Origin: Sporosarcina luteola
GTDB lineage: Bacteria > Bacillota > Bacilli > Bacillales_A > Planococcaceae
Direction: 5' to 3'
NCBI RefSeq assembly: GCF_023715535.1
Contig: NZ_JAMBOI010000004.1
Location: forward strand, 248,001-312,000
DNA length: 64,000 nt
Each line of letters starts with the position of its first letter. Within the stretch, counting starts at the first letter, position 1. Under the pieces are notes generated by a model. That model searched no databases, was not told the DNA's origin, and worked only from the letters and a program-made list of their open reading frames with translations. Below are positions 34,137 to 42,710 of this stretch, piece after piece. The position numbers and the translations under genes are program-made.

Positions 34137-35255
34137 TTACACATTCAACGTATTTGCCATGTCCTCATATAACTGTACTGTCCGATTAGCATCTTCTGTA
34201 CGCAGCTCCTTAACAACATGGGCATAATGGCTGAGTGTGGTATCAATCGTTTTGTGACCTAATCGCTCAGAAACATAGTAAATGGAAACTTTGCGATATA
34301 GGAGAATGCTCGCATGTGTATGTCGCAATCCATGTAGTGTAATATTATTTATGCCCAAGTCATGCAGTACATTTTTGAGTAATTTATTTGCTGCTTCGTT
34401 GGTAAAAACTTTTCGTCTGGATAAGGGGCTATAAAACACAAGATCATGTTCATTGTTAGATGGTTTTGTTTCAAATAAGTTTTTGAATGTTAGCATCGTT
34501 TGTTTGTCCATCTGAATTTCCCTTTCAGATGAGGCGGTTTTTAATTCTTTGAAACCCCTGTCGGTTTTGTAATCCCATGCCTCTGTTACTTTAATTACGT
34601 TTCTCTTGAAATCAAAGTCACTTCGAGTTAAACCGACCATTTCTCCGAATCGCATTCCTGAAGTCAGTCCAAGAAGTATCAAATAATATCCAATACCTCT
34701 ATGAAGGCGCTTGTAAACTTCGGACATCAGGAGTTGGCTCTCTTTATAGCTCAAATGCTTATCGGCTGGCCTGGATGTTTCATCATTGCCAGTAATGACT
34801 GCTTTACGAGTAAAATCTATCCTTATTAAATCTTCATCAATCGCATCCTTTACACAGGCTCTTATATGCATATTCAACTTTGCGGTAGTATCCCTTGCAT
34901 GAGTAAGACCATATTCGTTCAGGAAGGCTTGATAAGAGCGTTTATTTATATGCTGTAAAGGTTGATCCTTGAAATACAAGAGAATTGTCTGATGGGTGTT
35001 TAAATAGCGTTTGAGTGTGATATGGTCAACTTCCTTCTTGTATAATTCCAACCACTCACGAAAATACTCGCTGAAAGGGACCAATGTGATTTGTGGAATG
35101 ATTCCCCGTTGCAAATCGGATTCCACTTGATTTGCCACGATTTGTGCTTCTTTTTTAGTTTTGAAACCACCTTTTCTGATGGGCTTTGAGACCCCGTTAT
35201 CCATTCTGCTAACAGTGAACTGCCAGGTTTTCCCACGCTTTTGAAATGACGCCAT
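34137..35255 (-). CDS. int: Tyrosine recombinase (ICE integrase)
   Basis: 372 residues: N-terminal arm-binding domain (G-K-T-W-Q-F-T-V, G-G-F-K-T-K-K-E-A), a SAM-like core-binding domain (about residues 60-165), and a catalytic domain with Arg in T-S-G-M-R-F-G-E, His-x-x-Arg in L-H-G-L-R-H-T-H, the second His in R-L-G-H-K, and the nucleophile Tyr in L-S-H-Y-A-H-V. It integrates and excises the ICE at tRNA-Arg. ATG after AAGGAG. Lies immediately inside the attachment site, upstream-facing like in ICEBs1-type elements. Confidence 0.95.
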   Translation of the reverse strand: MASFQKRGKTWQFTVSRMDNGVSKPIRKGGFKTKKEAQIVANQVESDLQRGIIPQITLVPFSEYFREWLELYKKEVDHITLKRYLNTHQTILLYFKDQPLQHINKRSYQAFLNEYGLTHARDTTAKLNMHIRACVKDAIDEDLIRIDFTRKAVITGNDETSRPADKHLSYKESQLLMSEVYKRLHRGIGYYLILLGLTSGMRFGEMVGLTRSDFDFKRNVIKVTEAWDYKTDRGFKELKTASSEREIQMDKQTMLTFKNLFETKPSNNEHDLVFYSPLSRRKVFTNEAANKLLKNVLHDLGINNITLHGLRHTHASILLYRKVSIYYVSERLGHKTIDTTLSHYAHVVKELRTEDANRTVQLYEDMANTLNV

Positions 35256-35276
35256 AGTAAACTCTCCTTCCTCTTG

Positions 35277-35777
35277 TTATGTGTTTAAAAGAATGGCCTC
35301 TCTACTTCTCAACCACTTATCTAATCTTGTATCAGCAAAATGAGGCTCAACATTGAATAGCCTAGAGATCAGACCGATTGCTTCGCATTTATGCTTAGGC
35401 ATTGCCAATTCATTCAACATGAATGTCGGTATGCAGAAATGGTAAGCAAATTTCTCAGCCTGCCATTCTTGGTAGATTCGAAAAGATTCAACCATCGATT
35501 GCTGATGCCCTTCATGTATAAGAATGTGCCCTAGTTCATGACCAAAATCCTGCCAAATCTTTTGAGGGCTTTGATTTTCATTTAAAAAAATCCGATACTT
35601 TCCCCCTAAATTGTTTGCCTCGCTTGCCTCGTCAAAGTAATAAGTACTTATATCAAACTTCTCGGAAATCATAGCAATCAATTCATCGCAATTAAATGAA
35701 GCTAGATCAGTTACAGCTAATGAATGATAAATGGATGAAACCATATCTTCTAAGAGACTAAAATTTGCAATCCTCAA
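35277..35777 (-). CDS. immA: ImmA-like metallopeptidase (DUF955/COG2856)
   Basis: About 166 residues with zinc-peptidase motif F-G-H-E-L-G-H-I-L-I-H (HExxH) and a downstream E-W-Q-A-E-K-F-A-Y-H-F glutamate ligand. In ICEBs1 and related phages ImmA cleaves the repressor ImmR after DNA damage or quorum signals, inducing the element. Adjacent to immR in the same orientation. Start uncertain: TTG 35777 has GGAG ten bases upstream. Confidence 0.88.
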   Translation of the reverse strand: MRIANFSLLEDMVSSIYHSLAVTDLASFNCDELIAMISEKFDISTYYFDEASEANNLGGKYRIFLNENQSPQKIWQDFGHELGHILIHEGHQQSMVESFRIYQEWQAEKFAYHFCIPTFMLNELAMPKHKCEAIGLISRLFNVEPHFADTRLDKWLRSREAILLNT

Positions 35778-35889
35778 ATTTACACATCTCCTTGCCAACA
35801 AAACGAATGTATGTTCGCTTTTGATTTATAATGATACCCTATCTAAAAATAAAAGATAGGGTAGGTTAATCATATTTTTAAAATGCGTT

Positions 35890-36249
35890 TCATTTGTCCT
35901 CGTTTTTAATAATTTCCCACATTTTCCGCAATTTCATTAAGTCTTCCTCATCAGATTTGGGTAATTCTAAATACCATCTTTTGAGATCTGGGTCTTTAAT
36001 CGCATTCTCAAAATCCTCGTCTTCTCCAGTAGGGTAGGAATTATCTGAATGTCCGTAAAGATAATCAATAGAAACATTATAAAGTGTAGCAATTTCTTTT
36101 ATCATATGTGGATCCGGACGTCTCGTTCCGTATTCCCAATTAGCATAGGTAGATAATGTTTTAATACCTAACTTTCTCGCCACATCCGTTTTTGTCCAAT
36201 TTCTTTCTTTCCTCAGAGCAATTAATTTCTCGTGAAGGTTTTCAGCCAC
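35890..36249 (-). CDS. immR: ImmR-like repressor (XRE-family HTH)
   Basis: 119 residues: N-terminal helix-turn-helix L-R-K-E-R-N-W-T-K-T-D-V-A-R-K-L-G with N-W-E-Y-G-T-R-R-P-D recognition/turn region, and a C-terminal acidic/helical domain. Expected to repress the rightward ICE promoter and be inactivated by ImmA. GTG start with AAGGTG eight bases upstream. Dyads TTACTC-N5-GAGTAA occur in the 318-base region just upstream and are the obvious operator candidates. Confidence 0.9.
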   Translation of the reverse strand: MAENLHEKLIALRKERNWTKTDVARKLGIKTLSTYANWEYGTRRPDPHMIKEIATLYNVSIDYLYGHSDNSYPTGEDEDFENAIKDPDLKRWYLELPKSDEEDLMKLRKMWEIIKNEDK

Positions 36250-36302
36250 AATACATGCACCTTCTCATGATCATTTTCTCTATTCTATCATACCATGTGT
36301 GG

Positions 36303-36522
36303 TTTGAGTAACTTCCCAGCACTTAAAGAAGTCTCTAATAATTCATAACGGGTAACATTTTATTTGACTTACTCGTTACGAGTAAGTATAGTAATCTATA
36401 AAGTTACTCAAAACGTGTAGAAAATTGGTGTGTTTTAGTTGTTTTTATATTTTTCGAACTCGATACTACACAAATAGTGAAGGGTAATTTTTTTTAATTA
36501 TAAGTTACTCGAAATGAGTAAC
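36303..36522. promoter_or_regulatory. ICE control region with repeated ImmR operator dyads
   Basis: Perfect dyads CTTACTCGTTACGAGTAAG (36368-36386) and GTTACTCGAAATGAGTAAC (36504-36522), a degraded copy GTTACTCAAAACGTGTA (36403-36419), and half-sites TTGAGTAAC (36304-36312) and GGGTAAC near 36350. They lie between divergent immR and the rightward genes, as lambdoid-type operators would. Rightward -35/-10 elements were not resolved. Confidence 0.7.
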
Positions 36523-36567
36523 TCTAAATTAATTAAACAGATTCTAATATCCAAGGAGGGAAGGCAT

Positions 36568-36888
36568 GTGGAACAACAGTTATCAGTTAATCTTACAATT
36601 CCCATTCCGAACGACACGGTTTTAATCCGAAAGGTGGAACTTGAGGAACTGAGAAGTCGCGAGTTGATGGGTGTCTACTGGAGCATGAAGGATCTTGAAA
36701 AAAGGACAGGCAAGAAAAGTGAATGGCTTAAAGAGAATATCCTTTTCAGACCACTGTTTAGAAAAGAACTCGACAGTCAGAATGGTGGATTTGTGTATTA
36801 TCCAAAAGGAAAAGGACAGACTTGGTCATTTCAAGCATCCAAGATGGCGATTTTCCTAGATAGAAATTTTCATCTCGTTTTTCGATAA
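36568..36888 (+). CDS. DUF771 family protein (ICE/phage early protein)
   Basis: 106 residues: V-E-L-E-E-L-R-S-R-E-L-M-G-V-Y-W-S-M-K-D-L-E-K-R-T-G, W-L-K-E-N-I-L, G-G-F-V-Y-Y-P. This is the DUF771 family, found at the excisionase-like position in Bacillales phages and ICEs; a DNA-binding/excisionase role is inferred. GTG 36568 is eight bases after AAGGAGG; an upstream ATG at 36514 lies inside the last operator dyad and is less likely. Confidence 0.8.
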   Translation: MEQQLSVNLTIPIPNDTVLIRKVELEELRSRELMGVYWSMKDLEKRTGKKSEWLKENILFRPLFRKELDSQNGGFVYYPKGKGQTWSFQASKMAIFLDRNFHLVFR

Positions 36889-36936
36889 CATTTACGATCC
36901 TGTACTGATAAATAACTTTTGAAAGGATGAAGAGAG

Positions 36937-37866
36937 ATGGCATACTTTGTAGTCCAAGTGCGTTCTGGCAAAGAGATTGAAGTGAAAGAAATGTTGAAAG
37001 CGGCTTTGCTGAGGACAGGAGATTCGATGGTAAAAGCAATATATGCAATGGAAACATTCACTGAAATCATTCGAAACGAACATGACGTGTGTGATCTATC
37101 CGCTTTAAAGACTGAAGACATTTCGGATCACTTATATGTGAAACGGATTCAAGCCGGTTTAAGTAATCTCCGCGCAGCTTGTGACAGTCTCAAAGTATAT
37201 GAAGATGCCAACTCGCTTAGATTACTCAACAGTTATAAGGAAAACATCCGGGAACTATCAACTGAGTTGCGGGAAGCTCGTAAATGTACAAGGAAAATCA
37301 GTAGCGTTTTAAGTGGGTACATTTTAGTTGAATTGAATGTTAACTTTCATTATTTCCCAGATAATATTTGGCATCTAGTGAAATCGATTCCGAATGTAGC
37401 TGGGATTCCAAGCAAGTATAATATTCCGCAAGAAGAAGTGGATGCTTTCTTTACTCAAGTTGATGTTACTCCGGAAGTGGAAATACAGCTAGATGAACTA
37501 TTATCAAATGAGGAAATCCATGTTATGAAAAAAGAAATGCTTCATGAAGCGAACAAGGCTGTGGGAACTGTAGAAGAAGGTGAGTTGCTTAAGAGTATTG
37601 ATTCACTTGAAACTATGCTGATTGAATCTGTTAATGAGATGAAAGCGACAGTCGATTCATCTAGTCCAATTAAGAGCCTGGTAGAGCGTTGTAAAGCGTT
37701 GGTCCGTCGAAAACATCAATCAGTCATCATGCCGAGCACCTTGTTTCTGGGCCTTTACAATGAAATTGAAATACAGAACCTTATTCCAGCCACAAATGCA
37801 GATGATTTCCTCCATCGGTTAAAGGGGTGGATTTACCGGCATAGTAGCGAGGTGAACATAGAATGA
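36937..37866 (+). CDS. NusG-like protein with a split NGN domain (candidate antiterminator)
   Basis: 309 residues. It opens A-Y-F-V-V-Q-V-R-S-G-K-E-I-E-V-K-E-M-L, like the first strand/helix of NusG, and after about 100 inserted residues continues S-G-Y-I-L-V-E-L, W-H-L-V-K-S-I-P-N-V-A-G-I and I-P-Q-E-E-V-D-A-F-F, the second half of a NusG N-terminal domain. No KOW motif is visible; the C-terminal 130 residues are unrecognised. NusG paralogues (RfaH, LoaP, ActX) are processive antiterminators for long operons, so a role in reading through the ICE operon is inferred. The stop overlaps the next gene start by four bases. Confidence 0.75.
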   Translation: MAYFVVQVRSGKEIEVKEMLKAALLRTGDSMVKAIYAMETFTEIIRNEHDVCDLSALKTEDISDHLYVKRIQAGLSNLRAACDSLKVYEDANSLRLLNSYKENIRELSTELREARKCTRKISSVLSGYILVELNVNFHYFPDNIWHLVKSIPNVAGIPSKYNIPQEEVDAFFTQVDVTPEVEIQLDELLSNEEIHVMKKEMLHEANKAVGTVEEGELLKSIDSLETMLIESVNEMKATVDSSSPIKSLVERCKALVRRKHQSVIMPSTLFLGLYNEIEIQNLIPATNADDFLHRLKGWIYRHSSEVNIE

Positions 37867-40076
37867 ACGTCTATATTGGGAAAGTCTCGAAAGTGCTGTA
37901 TCGAAATGAAGAATTCTTAATCGCTATATTGAAGACAGGCGAAGAGGAAATCATTGTTAAGGGAAATATCTATGGGGTGTATAAAGGTGAGGAAATCCAA
38001 GTGCAAGGTACTTGGGAGATGCATCCGAAATTCGGTAAACAACTTACGGTCGCCTTTTGGGAAAGGCCAATCCCGCAAACGAAAGATCAGATTATCGCAT
38101 TCCTTTCCTCTCCACTTGTTAAGGGGTGCGGAGCCAAACAAGCGGCACTCATTACTGAACAGTTAGGAGAAGAGACATTACCCATCATTTCTCAACAAGG
38201 CGAACAAAGTTTACAAGGAATCAAAGGAATAGGAAAGAAACGAGCCAATCAGATTGTTGAAAGTGTCAGGTCCACATTTGAAGTCCAAAGAATTCTTTCG
38301 GAGTTGCTTGTCTATGGGATAACTGTAAATATGGCTATGCGCTTATATAAGGAATATGAATCCAATACGATTGCCATCGTTACAGAAAATCCATATAAGC
38401 TAACAGAGTTGAATCTGATAGGTTTTCTAAAGGCCGATGAAATTGCTCGTAAGATGGGGATTTCCCCTTTGTCTGGATTTCGAATTGATGCTTGTGTGAA
38501 TTACATCTTGAAGGAAACGTGTTTTAGTTCCGGGCATTGTTTCGTTTCGGAAGATGAGCTTTTGACAGAAGCGGAACGTGCCTTAAACCATAATGCACCA
38601 GATGCTGATAAAGTATCTGTGGATGAATTGACTCAAAGTATCTATCGTTTAGAAGAAAAACAGATTGTAATTGAAGAAGGTTGCGTTTATCCCAAATTTT
38701 TATTCACATATGAAGACAGATTAGCCCGGAAACTTTCAGAAATGAAGGGTTCTCGGGGTGGCGAAGCATTGCCTTCGCTCGAAAATCAGATAATGATGTA
38801 TCAGAGGAAACATGGAATCATCTTGGCTGAAAAGCAACGAAAAGCAGTCAGGAGATTGTTCGAGGAACAGATTCTGATACTCACCGGTGGACCCGGAACT
38901 GGGAAAACAACCGTTATTCGTGCCATGTTGGATATGTATAAAGATATGTTTCCCGAAAGAATAGTCTGCTTGGCAGCCCCCACCGGTAAAGCGAGTCGTC
39001 AACTGTCAGAAGTGGCAGGATATGAAGCTTCTACAATTCATCGATTAATAGGATTCCAGCAAGGAGAGATTCCTCTTTACAATTGGGAAGACAAGCTGCC
39101 TTGCGATTTCTTGATCGTTGATGAGATGTCGATGGTTGATGTTCAGTTGGCCAGTTTGTTGTTAGATGCCCTTGAGCGCGATACGAAGATACTCTTTGTT
39201 GGTGACATTGACCAACTGCCTTCCGTCAGCCCAGGAAATGTTCTCAGCGATATGATTAGGGCTGGTCTCCCTACAGTCAGCCTGACAGAAGTATTTAGAC
39301 AAGCCGAAGAAAGTCAGATTATCAGCAACGCCCATAGAGTCAATAAAGGGAAATCACTTCTTATCAATGATGATAAAGGTGATTTTTATTTTATCCATCA
39401 AGAAGACCCGAAGCGAATAACTAAAATGATTGTCAGAAGCGCACTTCGTTTTCAGGAGTTGGGTTATCCCTTGTCCGATATCTTGATATTAAGCCCGATG
39501 AAAAAAGGTCCCGTCGGTACGATCACATTGAATGAGCAGCTACGGGAAGCCTTAAATCCTCCTGATCAAACGAAAAATGAGTGGAGAATCGGCAAGAGGC
39601 TTTTCAGGCTTGGCGATAAAGTGATACAGATTAAGAACAATAAAACAAAAGGTGTTTTCAATGGAGATATCGGGGTTATCGTACAAATTTCAAAAGATGT
39701 AAATCAAGATAACGAAACCGTGGAATTGATGACTTGTGATTTTTCTGGATTGACCGTGACATACGAAAAGGCAGATACAAAAGAATTGGAGCTTGGCTAT
39801 GCGATCACCATCCACAAGTCGCAAGGGGGTGAATCACCGATTGTCATCATCCCTGCTACGACCAGCCACTATGTCATGCTTGCTCGCAATCTGATGTATA
39901 CAGGAATGACGAGAGCAAAGGAGAAGATTGTCCTAATCGGTACACAGAAGGCAATGAATATGGCTATCAACAATAACAAATTGGCTAATAGGAATAGCAG
40001 GTTGGCACAACGGATAAGAACATATATCAGTTACAATAATAGATTCGTAAATGAATCTAGCATAGATAGGCGGTGA
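37863..40076 (+). CDS. RecD2-like SF1 DNA helicase
   Basis: 737 residues. An N-terminal OB-like part and helix-hairpin-helix (L-Q-G-I-K-G-I-G-K-K-R-A-N) precede the helicase core: Walker A G-G-P-G-T-G-K-T-T, motif II L-I-V-D-E-M-S-M-V, motif III G-D-I-D-Q-L-P-S-V, T-E-V-F-R-Q, and C-terminal T-I-H-K-S-Q-G-G-E. It matches RecD2/YrrC-type 5'-3' helicases. In this ICE context it may act in replication or unwinding of the excised element. Overlaps the NusG-like gene by four bases. Confidence 0.9.
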   Translation: MNVYIGKVSKVLYRNEEFLIAILKTGEEEIIVKGNIYGVYKGEEIQVQGTWEMHPKFGKQLTVAFWERPIPQTKDQIIAFLSSPLVKGCGAKQAALITEQLGEETLPIISQQGEQSLQGIKGIGKKRANQIVESVRSTFEVQRILSELLVYGITVNMAMRLYKEYESNTIAIVTENPYKLTELNLIGFLKADEIARKMGISPLSGFRIDACVNYILKETCFSSGHCFVSEDELLTEAERALNHNAPDADKVSVDELTQSIYRLEEKQIVIEEGCVYPKFLFTYEDRLARKLSEMKGSRGGEALPSLENQIMMYQRKHGIILAEKQRKAVRRLFEEQILILTGGPGTGKTTVIRAMLDMYKDMFPERIVCLAAPTGKASRQLSEVAGYEASTIHRLIGFQQGEIPLYNWEDKLPCDFLIVDEMSMVDVQLASLLLDALERDTKILFVGDIDQLPSVSPGNVLSDMIRAGLPTVSLTEVFRQAEESQIISNAHRVNKGKSLLINDDKGDFYFIHQEDPKRITKMIVRSALRFQELGYPLSDILILSPMKKGPVGTITLNEQLREALNPPDQTKNEWRIGKRLFRLGDKVIQIKNNKTKGVFNGDIGVIVQISKDVNQDNETVELMTCDFSGLTVTYEKADTKELELGYAITIHKSQGGESPIVIIPATTSHYVMLARNLMYTGMTRAKEKIVLIGTQKAMNMAINNNKLANRNSRLAQRIRTYISYNNRFVNESSIDRR

Positions 40077-40080
40077 ATGT

Positions 40081-40740
40081 ATGAATTTGAAGGAGCATCT
40101 AGAGTCAGCGGAAAAGAAAGCTAGATTGCGTGATAGTAAGTCAGTCGTTGATTTAGTGAGTGTAGCCAATGAGGAACGTAAAGCGAATGAGCAGGGGTAT
40201 GGCCTCTACAAACTGGAACAGAAGAACAAGGCAACATTTGTACAGGGAATCAAAGATAACCTAGATGTGCTAGTCAGGAATGAACACCTGACGAATGCAG
40301 AGCTAGGTTTTTTATTTTCACTGTCTCCATTAGTTGAGTTTCATTCGAATGCAGTCACGGATCAAGAGACCGGACAATTTATGACTGTTTCGGATTTAGC
40401 AATCTATTTGAACAGAAGCAGAGAGAGCTGTAGCCGTGTATTAAGCAAGTTGATTGAAAAAGGGGTGATTTATGAATTTGTGGATGCTCAAGAGATCAAA
40501 GAGTTTAACCGCAATGTTTCACGAAGACCTCTGTTTATGAACCCTGAAATTATCTATGCTGGTGATCGAAACAAGGTGGATGCCACTTTATCCAAACTGA
40601 TCATCACCTTTGATCGGTTGGAAAGGAAGAAAGTATTGCTGCCATGGAAATTATGGATTCACCAGAACGAGGAACACGGGAAACTGTATAAAAGGAAAAC
40701 CTTTTTGGAGTTCAAAAAAAAACAAAAAGCAGGTAAATGA
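40081..40740 (+). CDS. Winged-helix replication-type protein (plasmid Rep-like)
   Basis: 219 residues. A central region L-T-N-A-E-L-G-F-L-F-S-L and S-D-L-A-I-Y-L-N-R-S-R-E-S-C-S-R-V-L-S-K-L-I-E-K-G-V-I is a winged helix; then R-P-L-F-M-N-P-E-I-I-Y-A-G-D, as in RepL/RepA-like plasmid and phage replication proteins. Basic C-terminus. Could be an initiator or a regulator. The dyads at 40748-40855 directly downstream are plausible binding sites. Confidence 0.6.
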   Translation: MNLKEHLESAEKKARLRDSKSVVDLVSVANEERKANEQGYGLYKLEQKNKATFVQGIKDNLDVLVRNEHLTNAELGFLFSLSPLVEFHSNAVTDQETGQFMTVSDLAIYLNRSRESCSRVLSKLIEKGVIYEFVDAQEIKEFNRNVSRRPLFMNPEIIYAGDRNKVDATLSKLIITFDRLERKKVLLPWKLWIHQNEEHGKLYKRKTFLEFKKKQKAGK

Positions 40741-40747
40741 CCTATTT

Positions 40748-40773
40748 GGGGTGTGACATATTTATCACTCCCC
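40748..40773. repeat. GGGTGTGAC dyad, copy 1
   Basis: GGGGTGTGA-N8-TCACTCCCC, first of three related dyads downstream of the Rep-like gene. Confidence 0.6.
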
Positions 40774-40809
40774 TTGACTTTTCGAATTAAAGGGGAATTT
40801 CTCGAAAGT

Positions 40810-40855
40810 GGGTGTGACAATTAAATCACACCCCTGTGACTTTTCTGTCACACCC
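40810..40855. repeat. GGGTGTGAC dyads, copies 2 and 3
   Basis: GGGTGTGA-CAATTAAA-TCACACCC (40810-40833) immediately followed by TGTGAC-TTTTCT-GTCACA(CCC) (40835-40855). With copy 1 they form a cluster of inverted sites that could be replication iterons, operators, or an origin of transfer. Confidence 0.6.
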
Positions 40856-41160
40856 TAAACCTGCAACAAACGTTGTCATAAAGGGCTTCTTGGCCTTTTT
40901 GCTAATGGCGCCCTTTCTCACTCTTATATATAGGGCTATATCTTAAGAAAAAAACTTATCAAATGCTGATTTATATCATCGAAGTAAAGGGAGTTGGAAA
41001 AAGGAAATATGACGTTCACCATAACGGGTTCGGTTGTTGGGTAGAACCCATGAATTAGCACATTAAATGAATACAAATAGAAGCGACCGTTTAAAAATTT
41101 GCGGTGTTGTATTTGGAGACTTATGGTAAAATAAATTTAAATGTTGTGAAGATTTTCACT
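40856..41160. other. Gene-free stretch
   Basis: About 300 AT-rich bases. It holds a hairpin AAAGGGC...GCGCCCTTT (40879-40915) and a GGGTTC/GAACCC stem (about 41029-41050), and a possible promoter TTGCGG-N17-TATGGT (about 41100-41128). No gene is visible. Confidence 0.4.
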
Positions 41161-41190
41161 CAAGGTAACGGTGCAGGTTAGATGAAGAAG
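41161..41190. repeat. Cassette repeat A
   Basis: TAACGGTGCAGGTTAG(A)TGAAGAAG, a site-2 type palindrome that opens the cassette array (compare site-2 consensus ACTAACGCAGCAGTTTAGT). Confidence 0.65.
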
Positions 41191-41239
41191 TAAAGAGAGA
41201 TTTCATGTTTTTAAAAAGCGTAAAAAAATGGGGGGTATA

Positions 41240-41413
41240 ATGTCCGAGGAAGAAAGAGAAAGGTTAAAAGCTAAAGAACAACGAAAAAACCCTGGTGGTA
41301 CTTTGAACGATGCGTGGGCTCAAGCCCACACAGGAGCACCCAGCAGCAGTGGGTGTTTAGGCATTTTAATTATTGTGGTAATCATTCTGCTGGTAGAAGC
41401 GTGCTCAAAATAA
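41240..41413 (+). CDS. Small tail-anchored membrane protein (cassette 1)
   Basis: 57 residues: charged N-terminus S-E-E-E-R-E-R-L-K-A-K-E-Q-R-K-N-P-G-G-T, then a C-terminal membrane segment I-L-I-I-V-V-I-I-L-L. Family not recognised. ATG 41240 is four bases after GGGGGG. Lies alone between repeats A and B. Confidence 0.65.
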   Translation: MSEEERERLKAKEQRKNPGGTLNDAWAQAHTGAPSSSGCLGILIIVVIILLVEACSK

Positions 41414-41414
41414 T

Positions 41415-41503
41415 CTTATTGTAGTAACGGGTGCTTTACTTCAAGAAGGGGTAAAGCCTTTTTTCTTATTGAACTAACGCAGCAGTTTAGTGAAAGAAGA
41501 AGG
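41415..41503. repeat. Cassette repeat B (sites 1 and 2)
   Basis: Site 1 TAACGGGTGCTTTACTTCAA (41424 onward), a spacer GGGGTAAAGCCTTTTTT, then CTTATTG and site 2 ACTAACGCAGCAGTTTAGT (41473-41491). Both halves are imperfect palindromes with TAAC and TTA(G/C) cores. Confidence 0.75.
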
Positions 41504-41530
41504 TTTTCTAATTTTACGAGGGGGGAGAAA

Positions 41531-41947
41531 ATGAGGAAGGATTTATTTGTCTTAGCAGTTATTTCGTTACTTTTGTTAGTTGGTTGTTCACAAGAAGAAA
41601 CATCACCAAAGGCTGAAGATAATAATAGCAGTGAAATAGTGATGGATGTCTTTATACCGACCAGGGAAAGTATTTTAGAAAATGGCCGCTATCCAATAAA
41701 TAATAATGGAGAAACTTATGGACCAAATATGGGAAACGCGACGATTACTCTCGGTGAACCTGATTTAATGTCAGCAAAAGGTGAGAACGGTACAATAGGT
41801 TATGTAAAAAGAGTAGATTTGGAAGGTCCACAGCCTAAAACTCCTGCCGAAGCAGTAAGACTTTCAAAAGTAGCTAAACCAAGAGAAATTCCTTTGTATG
41901 ATGTTGATGGAGAGACTATTATTGGTAAGTTTATTGTAGGTCGATAG
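41531..41947 (+). CDS. Lipoprotein of unknown function (cassette 2)
   Basis: 138 residues with a lipoprotein signal (lipobox L-L-V-G-C, Cys at about 19), then a short polar linker and a small domain containing T-L-G-E-P-D and a C-terminal P-L-Y-D-V-D-G-E-T-I-I-G-K-F. Family not recognised. Strong site GAGGGGGGAG before ATG. Bracketed by repeats B and C. Confidence 0.75.
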   Translation: MRKDLFVLAVISLLLLVGCSQEETSPKAEDNNSSEIVMDVFIPTRESILENGRYPINNNGETYGPNMGNATITLGEPDLMSAKGENGTIGYVKRVDLEGPQPKTPAEAVRLSKVAKPREIPLYDVDGETIIGKFIVGR

Positions 41948-41959
41948 TAAAGAGAAAGT

Positions 41960-42060
41960 GTGTTATTGAAGTAACGGCTGCTTTACTTGCAGATCGTTGA
42001 GCTGCTTAGACGGCTCTTTTTTCTTATTCAACTAACGGTTCAGGTTAGTTAAATAGCATT
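41960..42060. repeat. Cassette repeat C (site 1, terminator, site 2)
   Basis: Site 1 GTAACGGCTGCTTTACTT (41970 onward); a terminator-like stem GAGCTGC...CGGCTC followed by TTTTTT; then CTTATTC and site 2 ACTAACGGTTCAGGTTAGTT. Shows the full architecture of the repeat. Confidence 0.8.
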
Positions 42061-42124
42061 TGCATTCGTCTAACCAAAAACTGTTTCAAAGAAGTGAATA
42101 TTTATTCATACAGGGGGGATATCA

Positions 42125-42604
42125 ATGCGTTCTATCCTTATCATTTTTTTAGTTTTTGGATTGTTACTAACGGGTTGTTCAAATGAAACAAGTATAACAG
42201 AAGTCGGAGTTTATACAGCAGAAGATATACCTCTTGAAGAAGGAGAAGGTAGAGTAACTATTGCGTTTGAGGAAACAATACTCGATGACGGTATGGTTGC
42301 TGATGGACTCATTGATGTAATTGTATTAGCAAAAGGATTAAAACCAAATGCAAACTATGAAATTTCACTTGGTGAAAATAATCATGGAGTCGTTTTTGGG
42401 CCTGAAGAAAATGTCGAGTTACGATTTGGAACTATGGTTGGGGAAACCTTATTTCAACCTAACGAGCAAGGAGAACTGTATGTTTCAATGAAGAATCCAT
42501 TAAGAGTTATAAATGAAAATGAAGTGCGAGTTATTGTCTTAGAAAATGGAAAAGAAGTATTAAGAACTCAACCTTTTATAGTGTCGAAAGAAACTCCGCA
42601 ATAA
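42125..42604 (+). CDS. Lipoprotein of unknown function (cassette 3)
   Basis: 159 residues; lipobox L-L-T-G-C with Cys at about 18; the mature part contains beta-rich stretches (Y-E-I-S-L-G-E-N-N-H-G-V-V-F-G) suggestive of an immunoglobulin-like fold, but I do not recognise a family. ATG five bases after GGGGGG. Bracketed by repeats C and D. Confidence 0.75.
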   Translation: MRSILIIFLVFGLLLTGCSNETSITEVGVYTAEDIPLEEGEGRVTIAFEETILDDGMVADGLIDVIVLAKGLKPNANYEISLGENNHGVVFGPEENVELRFGTMVGETLFQPNEQGELYVSMKNPLRVINENEVRVIVLENGKEVLRTQPFIVSKETPQ

Positions 42605-42635
42605 AGAAATAACAATAGCATTGTAACTATGGAAA

Positions 42636-42676
42636 ATTATTATTGAACTAACGGAGCAGTTTAGTGGAAGAAGGAT
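42636..42676. repeat. Cassette repeat D
   Basis: TTATTGAACTAACGGAGCAG / TTTAGTGGAAGAAGG; site 2 only, with no obvious site 1 before it. Confidence 0.7.
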
Positions 42677-42710
42677 ATGTAATTTAGCAAAAAATAACAG
42701 AGGGGTATAT

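Noticed and set aside
40741-41160. ICEBs1/Tn916-type oriT with CCCCC-type nick region
   Set aside because: No sequence resembling those nick regions could be found here or elsewhere in the element.
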